The notes beneath the pieces were generated by a model. That model did no database searches. It saw nothing but the letters and a program-made list of their open reading frames with translations, and had not been told where the DNA came from. Below, piece after piece: positions 9,128-17,525 of a DNA stretch of 64,000 nt; position 1 is the stretch's first letter, and every line of letters starts with the position of its first letter. The stretch is from positions 62,001 through 126,000 of the forward strand of contig CAJUTC010000001.1 of assembly GCA_910589195.1 (NCBI GenBank), read 5' to 3'. The position numbers and the translations under genes are program-made. This DNA is from an uncultured Lachnospiraceae bacterium (GTDB lineage: Bacteria > Bacillota > Clostridia > Lachnospirales > Lachnospiraceae).

Positions 9128-9202
9128 TTGGGGAAGGGATGTCTGCTAACGTATGGCAAAAAGCTGGCAGCTTTTAAGGGAAATGAAGAAAGGATGGCGG
9201 AT

Positions 9203-9892
9203 ATGCAAGATATTTTGCTGATTATCCCGTCTTATAATGAGGAAAAAAATATTGAAAAGGTGGTAGGGGAACTGGAACGGGATTTTCCGCAGCTAGACTA
9301 TCTTGTGGTAAATGATGGTTCCACTGACCAGACGGCCCGGATATGCCAAAGGAATGGCTATCATATGTTGGATCTTCCGGTAAACTTAGGATTGGCCGGG
9401 TGTTTCCAGGCTGGGATGAAATATGCTTATGAAAAAGGGTATTCCTATGCAATCCAGTTTGACGGCGACGGACAGCACAGACCAGAGTATATTGAAGGGA
9501 TCCGGAAAAAAATGGATGAAGGGTATGATCTGGTGATCGGTTCACGGTTTATCAACCAGCAAAAAGGGCTTTCCATGCGTATGATAGGAAGCCACCTGAT
9601 TTCCTGGGCCATCCGTTTCACCACAGGGATTTGGGTTGCGGATCCCACATCCGGGATGCGCATGTTTAATCGGCAGATGATCCAGGAATTTGCCCTGAAT
9701 TTAAATTATGGGCCGGAGCCGGATACGGTTTCATTTCTGATTAAACAGGGAGCCAAAGTGGCGGAGGTTCCGGTAACAATTGCCGAACGGCTGGCAGGGG
9801 AAAGCTATCTGAAACCGGTTGTAGCGGCGGCATATATGGTTCGGATGCTGATATCCATTTTGGTGATCCAGAACTTCCGGATCCGAGGATGA
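9203..9892 (+). CDS. GT2 glycosyltransferase, dolichol/polyprenyl-phosphate mannosyltransferase type
   Basis: A GT2 enzyme of about 229 residues resembling the DPM1/GtrB subfamily: LLIIPSYNEEKNIEKV at the start, VNDGSTDQTA, LPVNLGLAG and QFDGDGQHRPEYI. Such enzymes transfer a sugar from a nucleotide donor to undecaprenyl phosphate. It has no C-terminal membrane pair, unlike the protein at 38.1 kb. The ATG at 9203 was chosen because AAAGGA lies eight bases upstream; a TTG at 9128 and an ATG at 9194 are in frame but have poor ribosome sites. A DUF2304 gene, a usual partner of this enzyme type, lies three genes downstream. Confidence 0.88.
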   Translation: MQDILLIIPSYNEEKNIEKVVGELERDFPQLDYLVVNDGSTDQTARICQRNGYHMLDLPVNLGLAGCFQAGMKYAYEKGYSYAIQFDGDGQHRPEYIEGIRKKMDEGYDLVIGSRFINQQKGLSMRMIGSHLISWAIRFTTGIWVADPTSGMRMFNRQMIQEFALNLNYGPEPDTVSFLIKQGAKVAEVPVTIAERLAGESYLKPVVAAAYMVRMLISILVIQNFRIRG

Positions 9893-9906
9893 AGGGCGGA
9901 GTTGTG

Positions 9907-11202
9907 ATGAATAAACTATCCGGGTTCCTGATTTATAAAGGGACCCAGCTTGAAAAACAGAATATGGCATGGAATATGCTGGGAAGCTTTTGCTATGCGT
10001 TTGCCAGTATGGTTCTTTCGTTTTTGGTGATGCGCATTTCCGGGGATGAGGCTGGAGGCGTATTTGCTATAGGCTATAGCGCCTTTGGCCAACAGATGTT
10101 TACGCTGGCTTATTTTGGTCTTAGGCCGTTTCAGATTACGGACCGGGGCGCCGGCCAGGACGGATATTCCTTTGGGGAGTACCGGCGCCACCGCCAGATC
10201 ACAACCGGTATGGCTGTAATAGTAGCTGCCCTTTTTTCCGCGTGGATGGGGGGAAGCGGAGCCTATGGGATAGAAAAGGCCCTGGCAGTCTTTCTTTTGG
10301 CGCTGTATAAGATTATTGACGGATATGCCGATGTATATGAATCGGAGTTCCAGAGGCAGGGCAGCCTATATCTTACAGGAAAATCGAACACCTTCCGTAC
10401 GCTTTTGTCTGTGGCAGTCTTCCTTATTATGCTGGCAGTAACGAAAAACCTGGTATTGGCTTGTGCGGCGGCAGTGGCTGCCCAGGTTCTTGGGGTAGCC
10501 CTGTTTGATTGTTCGGTCATTGGCGCCCTTCCCCGGGTAGATGATAGCTGCCGGGAAAAAAGTATGTCAAAGCTGTTTCTTCAGGCAGGCCTTTTATTCC
10601 TTTCCGTGTTTTTGGATTTTTATATTTTTTCTGCCGCCAAGTATGCTATTGACAGCCAGCTAAATGACGCGGCATCCGGATATTTTAATTTGATTTTTAT
10701 GCCAACCTCCGTTATTTACCTAGTAGCAAATTTTGTCATCCGGCCATTCCTGATCCGGATGACCATGTGCTGGAATCAGGGGGATAAGAAGGGGCTTATA
10801 CGGATTTTAAGAAAAATTGGTGGAATTATTGCGGGTCTTACGGTTTTGGCGGTTTTGGGATGTTTGGCTCTGGGGCGGTTTGTGCTTTCAGTTATGGAAT
10901 ATTTGCTGGGAACGGGATACGATGGCCGTCTGACCAGGTATCTGGTGCCGTTTACGGTGATCGTAGCGGGCGGCGGAATTTATGCCATGGCGAATTTGAT
11001 GTATTACTGCCTTGTCATTATGCGCCGGCAGCGGGGAATCTTCCTGGTGTATGCCATAACCGCGTTGGGTGCCCTTATGTTAGCGCCTGCGCTGGTATCC
11101 AGGTTTGAGATTTTTGGAGCGGCTCTTGCCTATTGCGTATTTATGGCAATGCTGCTTTTGGGATTTGGTCTGCAGACCGCATGGATGCTGCGCAAGGGGT
11201 AA
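9907..11202 (+). CDS. Second Wzx-like polysaccharide flippase/membrane protein
   Basis: A 431-residue polytopic protein with about 12 hydrophobic segments, including AWNMLGSFCYAFASMVLSF near the start and RISGDEAGGVFAIGYS, which matches the opening of the flippase superfamily. Similarity to known flippases is weaker than for the protein at 2.8 kb. The ATG at 9907 follows GGCGGAG; the ATG at 9889 overlaps the upstream gene and lacks a good ribosome site. It lies between two glycosyltransferases, which fits flipping of a lipid-linked sugar or oligosaccharide. Confidence 0.75.
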   Translation: MNKLSGFLIYKGTQLEKQNMAWNMLGSFCYAFASMVLSFLVMRISGDEAGGVFAIGYSAFGQQMFTLAYFGLRPFQITDRGAGQDGYSFGEYRRHRQITTGMAVIVAALFSAWMGGSGAYGIEKALAVFLLALYKIIDGYADVYESEFQRQGSLYLTGKSNTFRTLLSVAVFLIMLAVTKNLVLACAAAVAAQVLGVALFDCSVIGALPRVDDSCREKSMSKLFLQAGLLFLSVFLDFYIFSAAKYAIDSQLNDAASGYFNLIFMPTSVIYLVANFVIRPFLIRMTMCWNQGDKKGLIRILRKIGGIIAGLTVLAVLGCLALGRFVLSVMEYLLGTGYDGRLTRYLVPFTVIVAGGGIYAMANLMYYCLVIMRRQRGIFLVYAITALGALMLAPALVSRFEIFGAALAYCVFMAMLLLGFGLQTAWMLRKG

Positions 11203-11217
11203 GGAAAGGAAGGCTGT

Positions 11218-12198
11218 ATGGAGCTGAAAACAGATTTGTTAACCATAGATATTTTGATACCCACTTACCGCCCAGGAGAGAAATTTGCGAAACTTTTGGA
11301 AATGCTTAGAAGGCAGACGTATCCAATCGGGAACATTATTGTAATCAACACGGAAAAGAAGTACTGGGAACAGGGCGGGTTTTCTAAATATGAAGGGGTA
11401 CCCGGATTTGAAGTACATCATATAAAAAAATCGGAGTTTGATCATGGAGGAACCAGGCACCAGGCGGTGTCCTTTTCCCAGGCGGATTTGGTTCTTTTTA
11501 TGACAGATGACGCGGTTCCGGCGGATACCAGGCTGGTGGAGGAGCTGGTGGCCGGGTTCCAGAAACGGGGGCCCAAAGGGGAGGTGCCTGCCATGGTGTA
11601 TGCCAGGCAGCTTGCGGATTCTGGATGCGGGTATATTGAACGATATACCAGAGCGTTTAATTATCCGGCAAACGATCAGGTTAAGACCAAGGCGGATATC
11701 CCAAGGCTTGGAATCAAAACGTATTTCGGATCCAATGTATGCTGCGCCTATAACCGGAAGATCTATATGAAACAAGGCGGCTTTGTCCGCCATGCTATTT
11801 TTAACGAGGATATGATTTTTGCGGGACATGGGATACAGGATGGATATGCCCTGGTGTACCAGGCAAAAGCACGGGTAATCCATTCCCATAATTATAACTG
11901 CAGGCAGCAGTTTCGCAGGAATTTTGATTTAGCGGTTTCCCAGGCGGATCATCCGGAGATTTTTGCAGGCCTTCCATCTGAAGGGGAGGGAATCCGGCTG
12001 GTGAAAAAGACGGCTGCCCATTTAATCAAAAGCCGCCGCCCCTGGCTGATTCCGGAGCTGATAGTAAAAAGCGGCGTAAAGTATTTGGGGTATTGCATGG
12101 GGAAACGGTATCAGAAGCTGCCAAAGAAGGTAGTGTTTTGGTGTACCATGAACCAAAATTATTGGAAAAAGGCGGGAGAGAAAGGGTACAAAAAATGA
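11218..12198 (+). CDS. GT2 glycosyltransferase, rhamnosyltransferase-like
   Basis: A 326-residue GT2 protein. It opens with IDILIPTYRPGEKFAKLL and holds IVINTEKKYW, SEFDHGGTRHQAV, FMTDDAVPAD and FNEDMIFAGHGIQDGY. The FDHGGTR signature is common in dTDP-rhamnosyltransferases of O-antigen loci, so rhamnose or a related deoxyhexose is the best guess. AAGGAAAGGAAGG precedes the ATG. Its TGA overlaps the ATG of the DUF2304 gene (ATGA). Confidence 0.85.
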   Translation: MELKTDLLTIDILIPTYRPGEKFAKLLEMLRRQTYPIGNIIVINTEKKYWEQGGFSKYEGVPGFEVHHIKKSEFDHGGTRHQAVSFSQADLVLFMTDDAVPADTRLVEELVAGFQKRGPKGEVPAMVYARQLADSGCGYIERYTRAFNYPANDQVKTKADIPRLGIKTYFGSNVCCAYNRKIYMKQGGFVRHAIFNEDMIFAGHGIQDGYALVYQAKARVIHSHNYNCRQQFRRNFDLAVSQADHPEIFAGLPSEGEGIRLVKKTAAHLIKSRRPWLIPELIVKSGVKYLGYCMGKRYQKLPKKVVFWCTMNQNYWKKAGEKGYKK

Positions 12199-12590
12199 TG
12201 ACAACCATGCTGCGGGTGATTTTAATTATCGTATCGGCCGGGACGATGACATTGATTATCCGAAAGATTCGAAAGGCAAAGATGCAAATTGAAGATGGGA
12301 TTTTCTGGGTTCTGGTTTCCATGATGTTTGTAATATTCAGCCTTTTCCCAGTGGTGGCGGATGTTTTGGCTCATATGCTGGGGATTTATGCCACAGTAAA
12401 TTTCCTGTTTCTGTTTATGATTTTCCTGCTGCTGATGCGTGTGTTTTTTATGACCATCCGAATTTCCCAGTTAGAAACAAAGATAAAGGAACTGGTGCAG
12501 CAGATGGCGCTTTATCAGCTTGAACAGGAAGAAAAGAATAAAAGCCAGACAGGGCGGCAGGATACAGAGGAGGATGGCCATGGACCATAA
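12195..12590 (+). CDS. DUF2304 small membrane protein
   Basis: A 131-residue protein with three hydrophobic segments (about 5-25, 36-55, 62-85) and a charged coiled tail (ISQLETKIKELVQQMALYQ). The motif MQIEDGIFWVL and the layout fit DUF2304, a family often encoded beside polyprenyl-phosphate GT2 enzymes such as the one at 9.2 kb. It probably helps membrane anchoring or the use of that product; its exact role is unknown. The ATG at 12195 overlaps the upstream stop by four bases, and the next gene starts 11 bases inside it, so translation is coupled. Confidence 0.8.
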   Translation: MMTTMLRVILIIVSAGTMTLIIRKIRKAKMQIEDGIFWVLVSMMFVIFSLFPVVADVLAHMLGIYATVNFLFLFMIFLLLMRVFFMTIRISQLETKIKELVQQMALYQLEQEEKNKSQTGRQDTEEDGHGP

Positions 12591-14580
12591 GGTATTTTCC
12601 TGGATGCAAGGAAAGAAGAAAGGGAAAAAAAACAAGGAATTTGCCAGTACCCAGCTTCTAAAATACGGCCTGGCAGTTTTGATCGTATTTTTTTTAGGTG
12701 CTGTTCTGGAATATTTCTGCCATGTTCCGGTATTGCGTCAGGAATCCAGAGGAGAAACCCCCATTCCTTTGGAAACGGTGGCGGCAGAGGGCTTTGAACG
12801 GACAGAAGAAGGATTTCGCTTAACCGGGGAAAGGGGGACATTAAGCATTCCCCTGGATGGGAATTATGTGGAACAGTTTGCCTATTATTTTGATTATGAT
12901 CATTTGCTGAACGCGAAGGCGTATGTCTGTTATTATAATGAATACGGTGAGGCTGATCCCAACCAGGATCTTCTAATCGAAGACCGCAATAATAAACTGG
13001 CAGAGGCATCCTACTTAACCATCCGGAAAGAAGTGGAATCCATTGTCCTGTCCGTAGAGAAATCAGAGCTGGGAGAGCCTGGAACCAGAGAGGAAGCCGG
13101 AAAAGTACCGCTTTTGATAACCGGATTTGCCGTATGCAATGAATTGGTGGTCAATGGATATCGGCTGGCCTTTTTCTGGCTGGTCTTTGGCCTGCTGGCC
13201 TTTTTCTGGCTGTTCAGAGGATATCTGGGAAACCATATAGAAATGGGATTTTTAGTCGTATGCTTAAGTGTAGGAACGCTGTCAATTTTTGCATTTCCGG
13301 CCAATAAAGTAGGATTTGATGAGGAAACCCACCTGTATCGGGCCATGGGAGTGGCCAGCTATCCCCATGGAATGAATGTGAATCAGACCGTATTCAGCTT
13401 AATGGTGCCTAACCTGGATGCCTGGCCGGATAATCAGCCAGGGTCTATGAAGGAGCAGGAAGCCCTTCTCTCCTACCGGAATGAGTATGGCGACTATAAA
13501 ACAGGAACCATCCATTTGGAACCGGTGATTCCAAAAGGAGCTATACCAGCATATCTGGGCCAGGCTCTGGTACTGAAGGTGTGCAAAGGCTTTCGCGTGT
13601 CATGGGGAACCATGCTGATTCTGGGGCGGCTGGGAAACCTGTTTGTATATGGGGCGCTAATGTATGCCGCCATTAAAAAGACACCTGTGGGAAAAGGGAT
13701 TATGGCGGTAATTGGCCTGATGCCCACTTCCATGTTTTTGGCCTGTACGTACTCCTACGATTCCTGGGTAACCGGGTGGATTTACCTTGGCTCGGCCTGC
13801 CTGTTAAAAGAGGTTCTGACGCCGGAACAGACCATCACCTGGAAATCCTATCTGTGGATTCTGCTGTGCTTTCTGCTGGGCTGCGGCGTGAAAGCAGTAT
13901 ACGCGCCAATGGTTTTTATTGCCCTGCTGCTTCCGGCGTCAAAATTTAAGGACAAAAAGCAAAAGTATCTGATGCGGGCAGGGATTTTCCTGGTTTTGGC
14001 CGGACTTCTTTCTTCCTTTGTGATTCCGGTGCTAGTTGCACCGAAAGATACCGGCGATATCCGGGGCGGAGCTACCAGCGAGGCAGGACAGATGAGCTAT
14101 ATCCTGGGTCATTTTACGGGATATCTGAAGCTCCTGTTCCAGAATATTTTCCGCGCCATGCCAGAAATGCTGTTTGGGCGTCAAGTTTTTAGTGTCCAGG
14201 GCCATCTGGCAGACAGCCCCTTTACCTGGTTTGCCATGGGTCTGGCCGGGTATGCGGTAGTAACCGATACCAGGAGTACAGCAGCGGCGGCATTGAACGG
14301 ATTTCAGAAACTGTGGATTTTCCTGATGCTGGGAGCAAGCGCCCTCCTGATCTGGACTTCTATGTATATCGCTTATACGGTGCCCGGGCAGCGGATCATC
14401 GCAGGCGTACAGGGAAGGTACTATCTTCCGATCCTGTATCTGTTTTACCTGCTGTTTAATTCCAGGATGGTCGTTGCGCGATTTAAAAATATGTGGTATC
14501 ATACAGGAATATTAACTGCGTCAGCCGTGCTTTTGCTGGCTACCATGTGGGTAACGGTGCTGACGCCCATGTGCATGTAG
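12580..14580 (+). CDS. DUF2142 polytopic membrane protein (probable GT-C-type glycosyltransferase)
   Basis: A 666-residue membrane protein fitting DUF2142. After one N-terminal membrane segment comes an extracytoplasmic domain of about 120 residues, then roughly ten membrane segments. KVGFDEETHLYRAM after the third segment is the conserved acidic loop expected for GT-C enzymes that use lipid-phosphate sugars. The ATG at 12580 lies six bases after GAGGAGG; upstream in-frame ATGs overlap the DUF2304 gene more deeply. Context (polyprenyl-P glycosyltransferase, DUF2304, flippase) suggests transfer of a sugar to the polysaccharide outside the membrane. The function is inferred. Confidence 0.8.
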   Translation: MDHKVFSWMQGKKKGKKNKEFASTQLLKYGLAVLIVFFLGAVLEYFCHVPVLRQESRGETPIPLETVAAEGFERTEEGFRLTGERGTLSIPLDGNYVEQFAYYFDYDHLLNAKAYVCYYNEYGEADPNQDLLIEDRNNKLAEASYLTIRKEVESIVLSVEKSELGEPGTREEAGKVPLLITGFAVCNELVVNGYRLAFFWLVFGLLAFFWLFRGYLGNHIEMGFLVVCLSVGTLSIFAFPANKVGFDEETHLYRAMGVASYPHGMNVNQTVFSLMVPNLDAWPDNQPGSMKEQEALLSYRNEYGDYKTGTIHLEPVIPKGAIPAYLGQALVLKVCKGFRVSWGTMLILGRLGNLFVYGALMYAAIKKTPVGKGIMAVIGLMPTSMFLACTYSYDSWVTGWIYLGSACLLKEVLTPEQTITWKSYLWILLCFLLGCGVKAVYAPMVFIALLLPASKFKDKKQKYLMRAGIFLVLAGLLSSFVIPVLVAPKDTGDIRGGATSEAGQMSYILGHFTGYLKLLFQNIFRAMPEMLFGRQVFSVQGHLADSPFTWFAMGLAGYAVVTDTRSTAAAALNGFQKLWIFLMLGASALLIWTSMYIAYTVPGQRIIAGVQGRYYLPILYLFYLLFNSRMVVARFKNMWYHTGILTASAVLLLATMWVTVLTPMCM

Positions 14581-14602
14581 GGAAATGTAGGTAGTTAAAT
14601 CA

Positions 14603-15415
14603 ATGAATTATGTTATCTCACTTTTAAAAGAGATTGTGAAAAAGAGAAAGCTAATATGGGATTTGGCGAAAGCGGATTTTCATAAGCGTTTTGTCGGGTC
14701 TTATTTCGGAGTGGTCTGGATGTTTGTACAGCCCATTGTTACGGTGCTGATTTATTTCCTGATTTTCGGGCCTTACGGGTTTAAATCGTCGCCTCCGGTG
14801 CCGGCGCCATATGTGCTGTGGCTGGTTCCCGGAATCGTACCCTGGTTTTTTTTTAGCGAAGCATTAAATACAGGAACCGGATGCCTTCAAGAATACAGCT
14901 ACTTGGTAAAAAAAGTGGTATTCCCGGTAGAGGTGCTGCCGATTATCAAGTTATTGTCCTGCGCCATGGTTCACGGTTTTTTTGTGCTGATCATGTTGGG
15001 TCTAAACTTGTGCTATGGCTGGTGGCCTGTGCTCACCTGGATCCAGGTAGGATACTATTCATTCGCCGCTTCTATGCTGGCATTGGCCATCAGCTACCTG
15101 ACCAGTTCCATTCATGTGTTTTTTAAGGACATGGCCCAGATTGTGGGAATCAGCCTGCAGTTTGGCATGTGGATGGTTCCCATCATGTACGATGAGGGAA
15201 TGTTTACCGAAAAAACTCCATGGCTGGCCGTGATTTTTAAATTGAATCCCGTTTATTACATTGTAGCAGGATACAGGGACAGTATGCTAACAAGGAACTG
15301 GTTTTGGGAGCGGCCCATGCTAAGCCTTTATTTTTGGGGAGTGACGGCTGTGCTGATGCTTTTGGGACTGAAAGTATTTAAGCGCTTGCGTCCTCATTTT
15401 TCCGATGTACTGTAA
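14603..15415 (+). CDS. Polysaccharide ABC exporter, permease subunit (Wzm/TagG type)
   Basis: A 270-residue ABC-2-type permease with six membrane segments. KRKLIWDLAKADFHKRFVGS and YFGVVWMFVQPIVTVLIYF are the amphipathic entry and first segment typical of Wzm/TagG/RfbA exporters. LWLVPGIVPWFFFSEALNTG and LNPVYYIVAGYRDSML are also characteristic. It should pair with the ATPase at 17.5 kb to export an undecaprenyl-linked glycan or teichoic acid-like polymer. A strong terminator follows directly, so the partner ATPase is expressed from a later promoter or by read-through. Confidence 0.92.
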   Translation: MNYVISLLKEIVKKRKLIWDLAKADFHKRFVGSYFGVVWMFVQPIVTVLIYFLIFGPYGFKSSPPVPAPYVLWLVPGIVPWFFFSEALNTGTGCLQEYSYLVKKVVFPVEVLPIIKLLSCAMVHGFFVLIMLGLNLCYGWWPVLTWIQVGYYSFAASMLALAISYLTSSIHVFFKDMAQIVGISLQFGMWMVPIMYDEGMFTEKTPWLAVIFKLNPVYYIVAGYRDSMLTRNWFWERPMLSLYFWGVTAVLMLLGLKVFKRLRPHFSDVL

Positions 15416-15437
15416 GGCGATCGGCATGTTACAGGGA

Positions 15438-15463
15438 GGGGCTGTTTGTAACAGCCCCTTTCC
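15438..15463 (+). terminator. Rho-independent terminator after the exporter permease gene
   Basis: GGGGCTGTT (15438-15446) pairs with AACAGCCCC (15450-15458) around a three-base loop, followed by TTTCCTT. The nine-bp stem is perfect. It lies 23 bases after the permease stop codon and before the metalloprotease-like gene. Confidence 0.85.
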
Positions 15464-15569
15464 TTACTTAACGGATCCGGGTGCCAAACGCGCCAGAGCC
15501 CGGCGAGCCAGACGCTTTGCTTTTGGGATACGGACTGCTTGAATACGAATTAAGAAGGGGCATAACAGA

Positions 15570-16169
15570 ATGTTAAGGCAGATGAAGCTAAGATTTGCTT
15601 ATAAAGGGCAGGAAAAGGAAATCCTTATTGATGTAATATACTCAGGACGCAGTACATTGGGTCTGGAGGTTGGGGGAAATGGAAAAGTGAAACTAAGGGC
15701 TCCCAAGAGTGCCACAGACCAGGTGCTGCAGAAATTTGCCCGGCAGAAGGAAGCCTGGATTATTAAGAAGTATTTGATGATGGAAGAAAAGCAAAAGGCT
15801 CAAATGGAGCGGGGTCTTCCAGACTATGTAAAACATCCGGAGCTGGAACAGGTGTACCGGAGGAAGGCAGAGGAACGGCTGGGAGAGCAAGCGGCCTATT
15901 TTGCCCGGAAAATGGGTGTCACCTATGAAAAAATTTCCATCGGCGCAGCCAAGACCAGGTGGGGAAGCTGCAGCGGGCGGGGAAATTTAAACTTTCACTG
16001 GAAGCTGATTTTGATGCCGCCTCAGGTGCTGGACTATGTGGTAGTCCATGAATTGGCCCATCGGAAGGAAATGAACCATTCACCTGCTTTTTGGGCAGAG
16101 GTAGAAACGATCCTGCCAGACTATAAAGACTGGAGAAGATGGCTGAAAACGTATGGGCACACAGTATAG
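15570..16169 (+). CDS. YgjP/SprT-like zinc metallopeptidase domain protein (DUF45)
   Basis: A 199-residue soluble protein of the YgjP (DUF45, PF01863-type) family. Key motifs are KTRWGSCSGRGNLNFHWKL (about 130-148) and VVHELAHRKEMNHSPAFW, giving the HExxH zinc site plus the third ligand in NHSPAFW. The family is predicted to be peptidase-like; substrates are unknown. AAGGGG precedes the ATG. It is not an obvious polysaccharide gene and, with the acyltransferase gene after it, separates the two exporter genes. Confidence 0.85.
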   Translation: MLRQMKLRFAYKGQEKEILIDVIYSGRSTLGLEVGGNGKVKLRAPKSATDQVLQKFARQKEAWIIKKYLMMEEKQKAQMERGLPDYVKHPELEQVYRRKAEERLGEQAAYFARKMGVTYEKISIGAAKTRWGSCSGRGNLNFHWKLILMPPQVLDYVVVHELAHRKEMNHSPAFWAEVETILPDYKDWRRWLKTYGHTV

Positions 16170-16226
16170 GAAGAATTGGCATAAGGCGGTTTTCGGGATA
16201 TCAATGATAATTGCGGGAAAAATAGG

Positions 16227-17450
16227 ATGAAATGGATACTTTTTATCGCAGCAACGGCGCTGATTGGCTGGATTCATTTAAAAAATCGGAACAGCATGAA
16301 GTTAAGCTGGCCGGATTATGGGAAAACCCTTCTTGGTATCGGGCCAAAGGCAAAGGGCAGGAAGGAATACCTAGATCAGCTCCGATTTCTGTCAGTAATG
16401 CTGGTGATATTAGTCCACAGTATGCAGTCAGCGGCATCAAAGATTTTGGAAGCTTCCAGACTGTGGTATGTTCTCACAGGAGCAGCAGGCTTAGGCCTAT
16501 GCTGCAACCTGCTTTTTGTGATGATTAGCGGAGCCCTGCTTCTGCCTTGCCGGGAGGAATCCGCGACAGCCTTTTACCGGAAACGGCTGTCGAAGGTGGT
16601 TCTTCCGCTGGCCGCCTATTACCTGTTTTACCTTCATCGGTCTGGCCTGGTTTCCCTTTCGCCGGATTCCTTATGGTCTGCCTGCCTGCGGATTTTATCC
16701 GGGCCGATGGAGCTGGTGCCTCATTTTTGGCTGGTTTATGTGCTGATCCGCCTATATATCCCGGTTCCCTTTTTCCGCAGGATGACAGGGAATCTGACAG
16801 ATTCCATGGAAAAGGCCATTGCCTGGGTGGTGATTCTTGGGGCAGCGTTTAAGACAGGATGCTATTTTCTGGGAATTAGTTTTGGCTTTGATACCGTCTG
16901 GTTTTCCTGGGAAGGGATTTTTTTACTTGGATATGTGCTGTCAAGGGATAGAGGAAGAACGTATGATAAAGGAATCTGGGCAGGAGGCCTTTGCGGCGCC
17001 GTTTTAATTGTCTGGGTTCACGCTACCAGGACAGACGGCGCCGTTTGCGCAGCAAACGATTCCCTGCTGATGGTTTTGTTTTCCATGGCAGTATTTTTGC
17101 TGTTTTTGCGCTGTGACGGCTTGGCAGGAAAACGGAAGAAAACACCTAGTGGCATCTTGCGAAAATCTGTTTCAGCTGTTGTGAGGATGATAAGCCGCTA
17201 CAGTTATTCCATACTGCTAATCCACTGGTTTATGCTGTTTGTAGTAGCAGAAAAGCATATGCGTTTGGGCCCCTTTTTCTTTGGCCCCTCCCATGTAGCA
17301 GCAGGCCTGCTGCTACAGTCAGCCGCCGCGCTTATGCTCAGCCTGGCTTTTGCGGTGATATACGATAATACGGCGGTACTTTTAGCAGAATGGCTGTGGG
17401 AAACCTTTTGGAATATTCTGCGGCAAAAGGGGAAACCAGGAAGGTTTTGA
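16227..17450 (+). CDS. Acyltransferase family 3 membrane protein
   Basis: A 407-residue polytopic protein of the acyltransferase-3 family (OafA/NolL/YiaH type). The first domain helix holds EYLDQLRFLSVMLVILVHS with the conserved His, and about ten membrane segments follow. Arg/His motifs (RLYIPVPFFRRMT; YSYSILLIHWFMLF) fit the family. It probably O-acetylates a sugar of the exported polysaccharide. It lies before the promoter of the exporter ATPase. Confidence 0.85.
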   Translation: MKWILFIAATALIGWIHLKNRNSMKLSWPDYGKTLLGIGPKAKGRKEYLDQLRFLSVMLVILVHSMQSAASKILEASRLWYVLTGAAGLGLCCNLLFVMISGALLLPCREESATAFYRKRLSKVVLPLAAYYLFYLHRSGLVSLSPDSLWSACLRILSGPMELVPHFWLVYVLIRLYIPVPFFRRMTGNLTDSMEKAIAWVVILGAAFKTGCYFLGISFGFDTVWFSWEGIFLLGYVLSRDRGRTYDKGIWAGGLCGAVLIVWVHATRTDGAVCAANDSLLMVLFSMAVFLLFLRCDGLAGKRKKTPSGILRKSVSAVVRMISRYSYSILLIHWFMLFVVAEKHMRLGPFFFGPSHVAAGLLLQSAAALMLSLAFAVIYDNTAVLLAEWLWETFWNILRQKGKPGRF

Positions 17451-17470
17451 TAGGAAAAAGAAGGGTTTTA

Positions 17471-17479
17471 TGATATAAT
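17471..17479 (+). promoter_or_regulatory. Extended -10 promoter before the exporter ATPase gene
   Basis: TGATATAAT is a perfect extended -10 (TGn plus TATAAT), 47 bases before the ATG. No -35 stands at the right distance (TTGATA at 17447 is 21 bases away), which extended -10 promoters can tolerate. It would let wzt and the genes after it be transcribed independently of the upstream terminator. Confidence 0.55.
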
Positions 17480-17525
17480 TGTTACGATTTACAGCAATTT
17501 ATAATTCCCCGCAGAGGAGGAGCTT

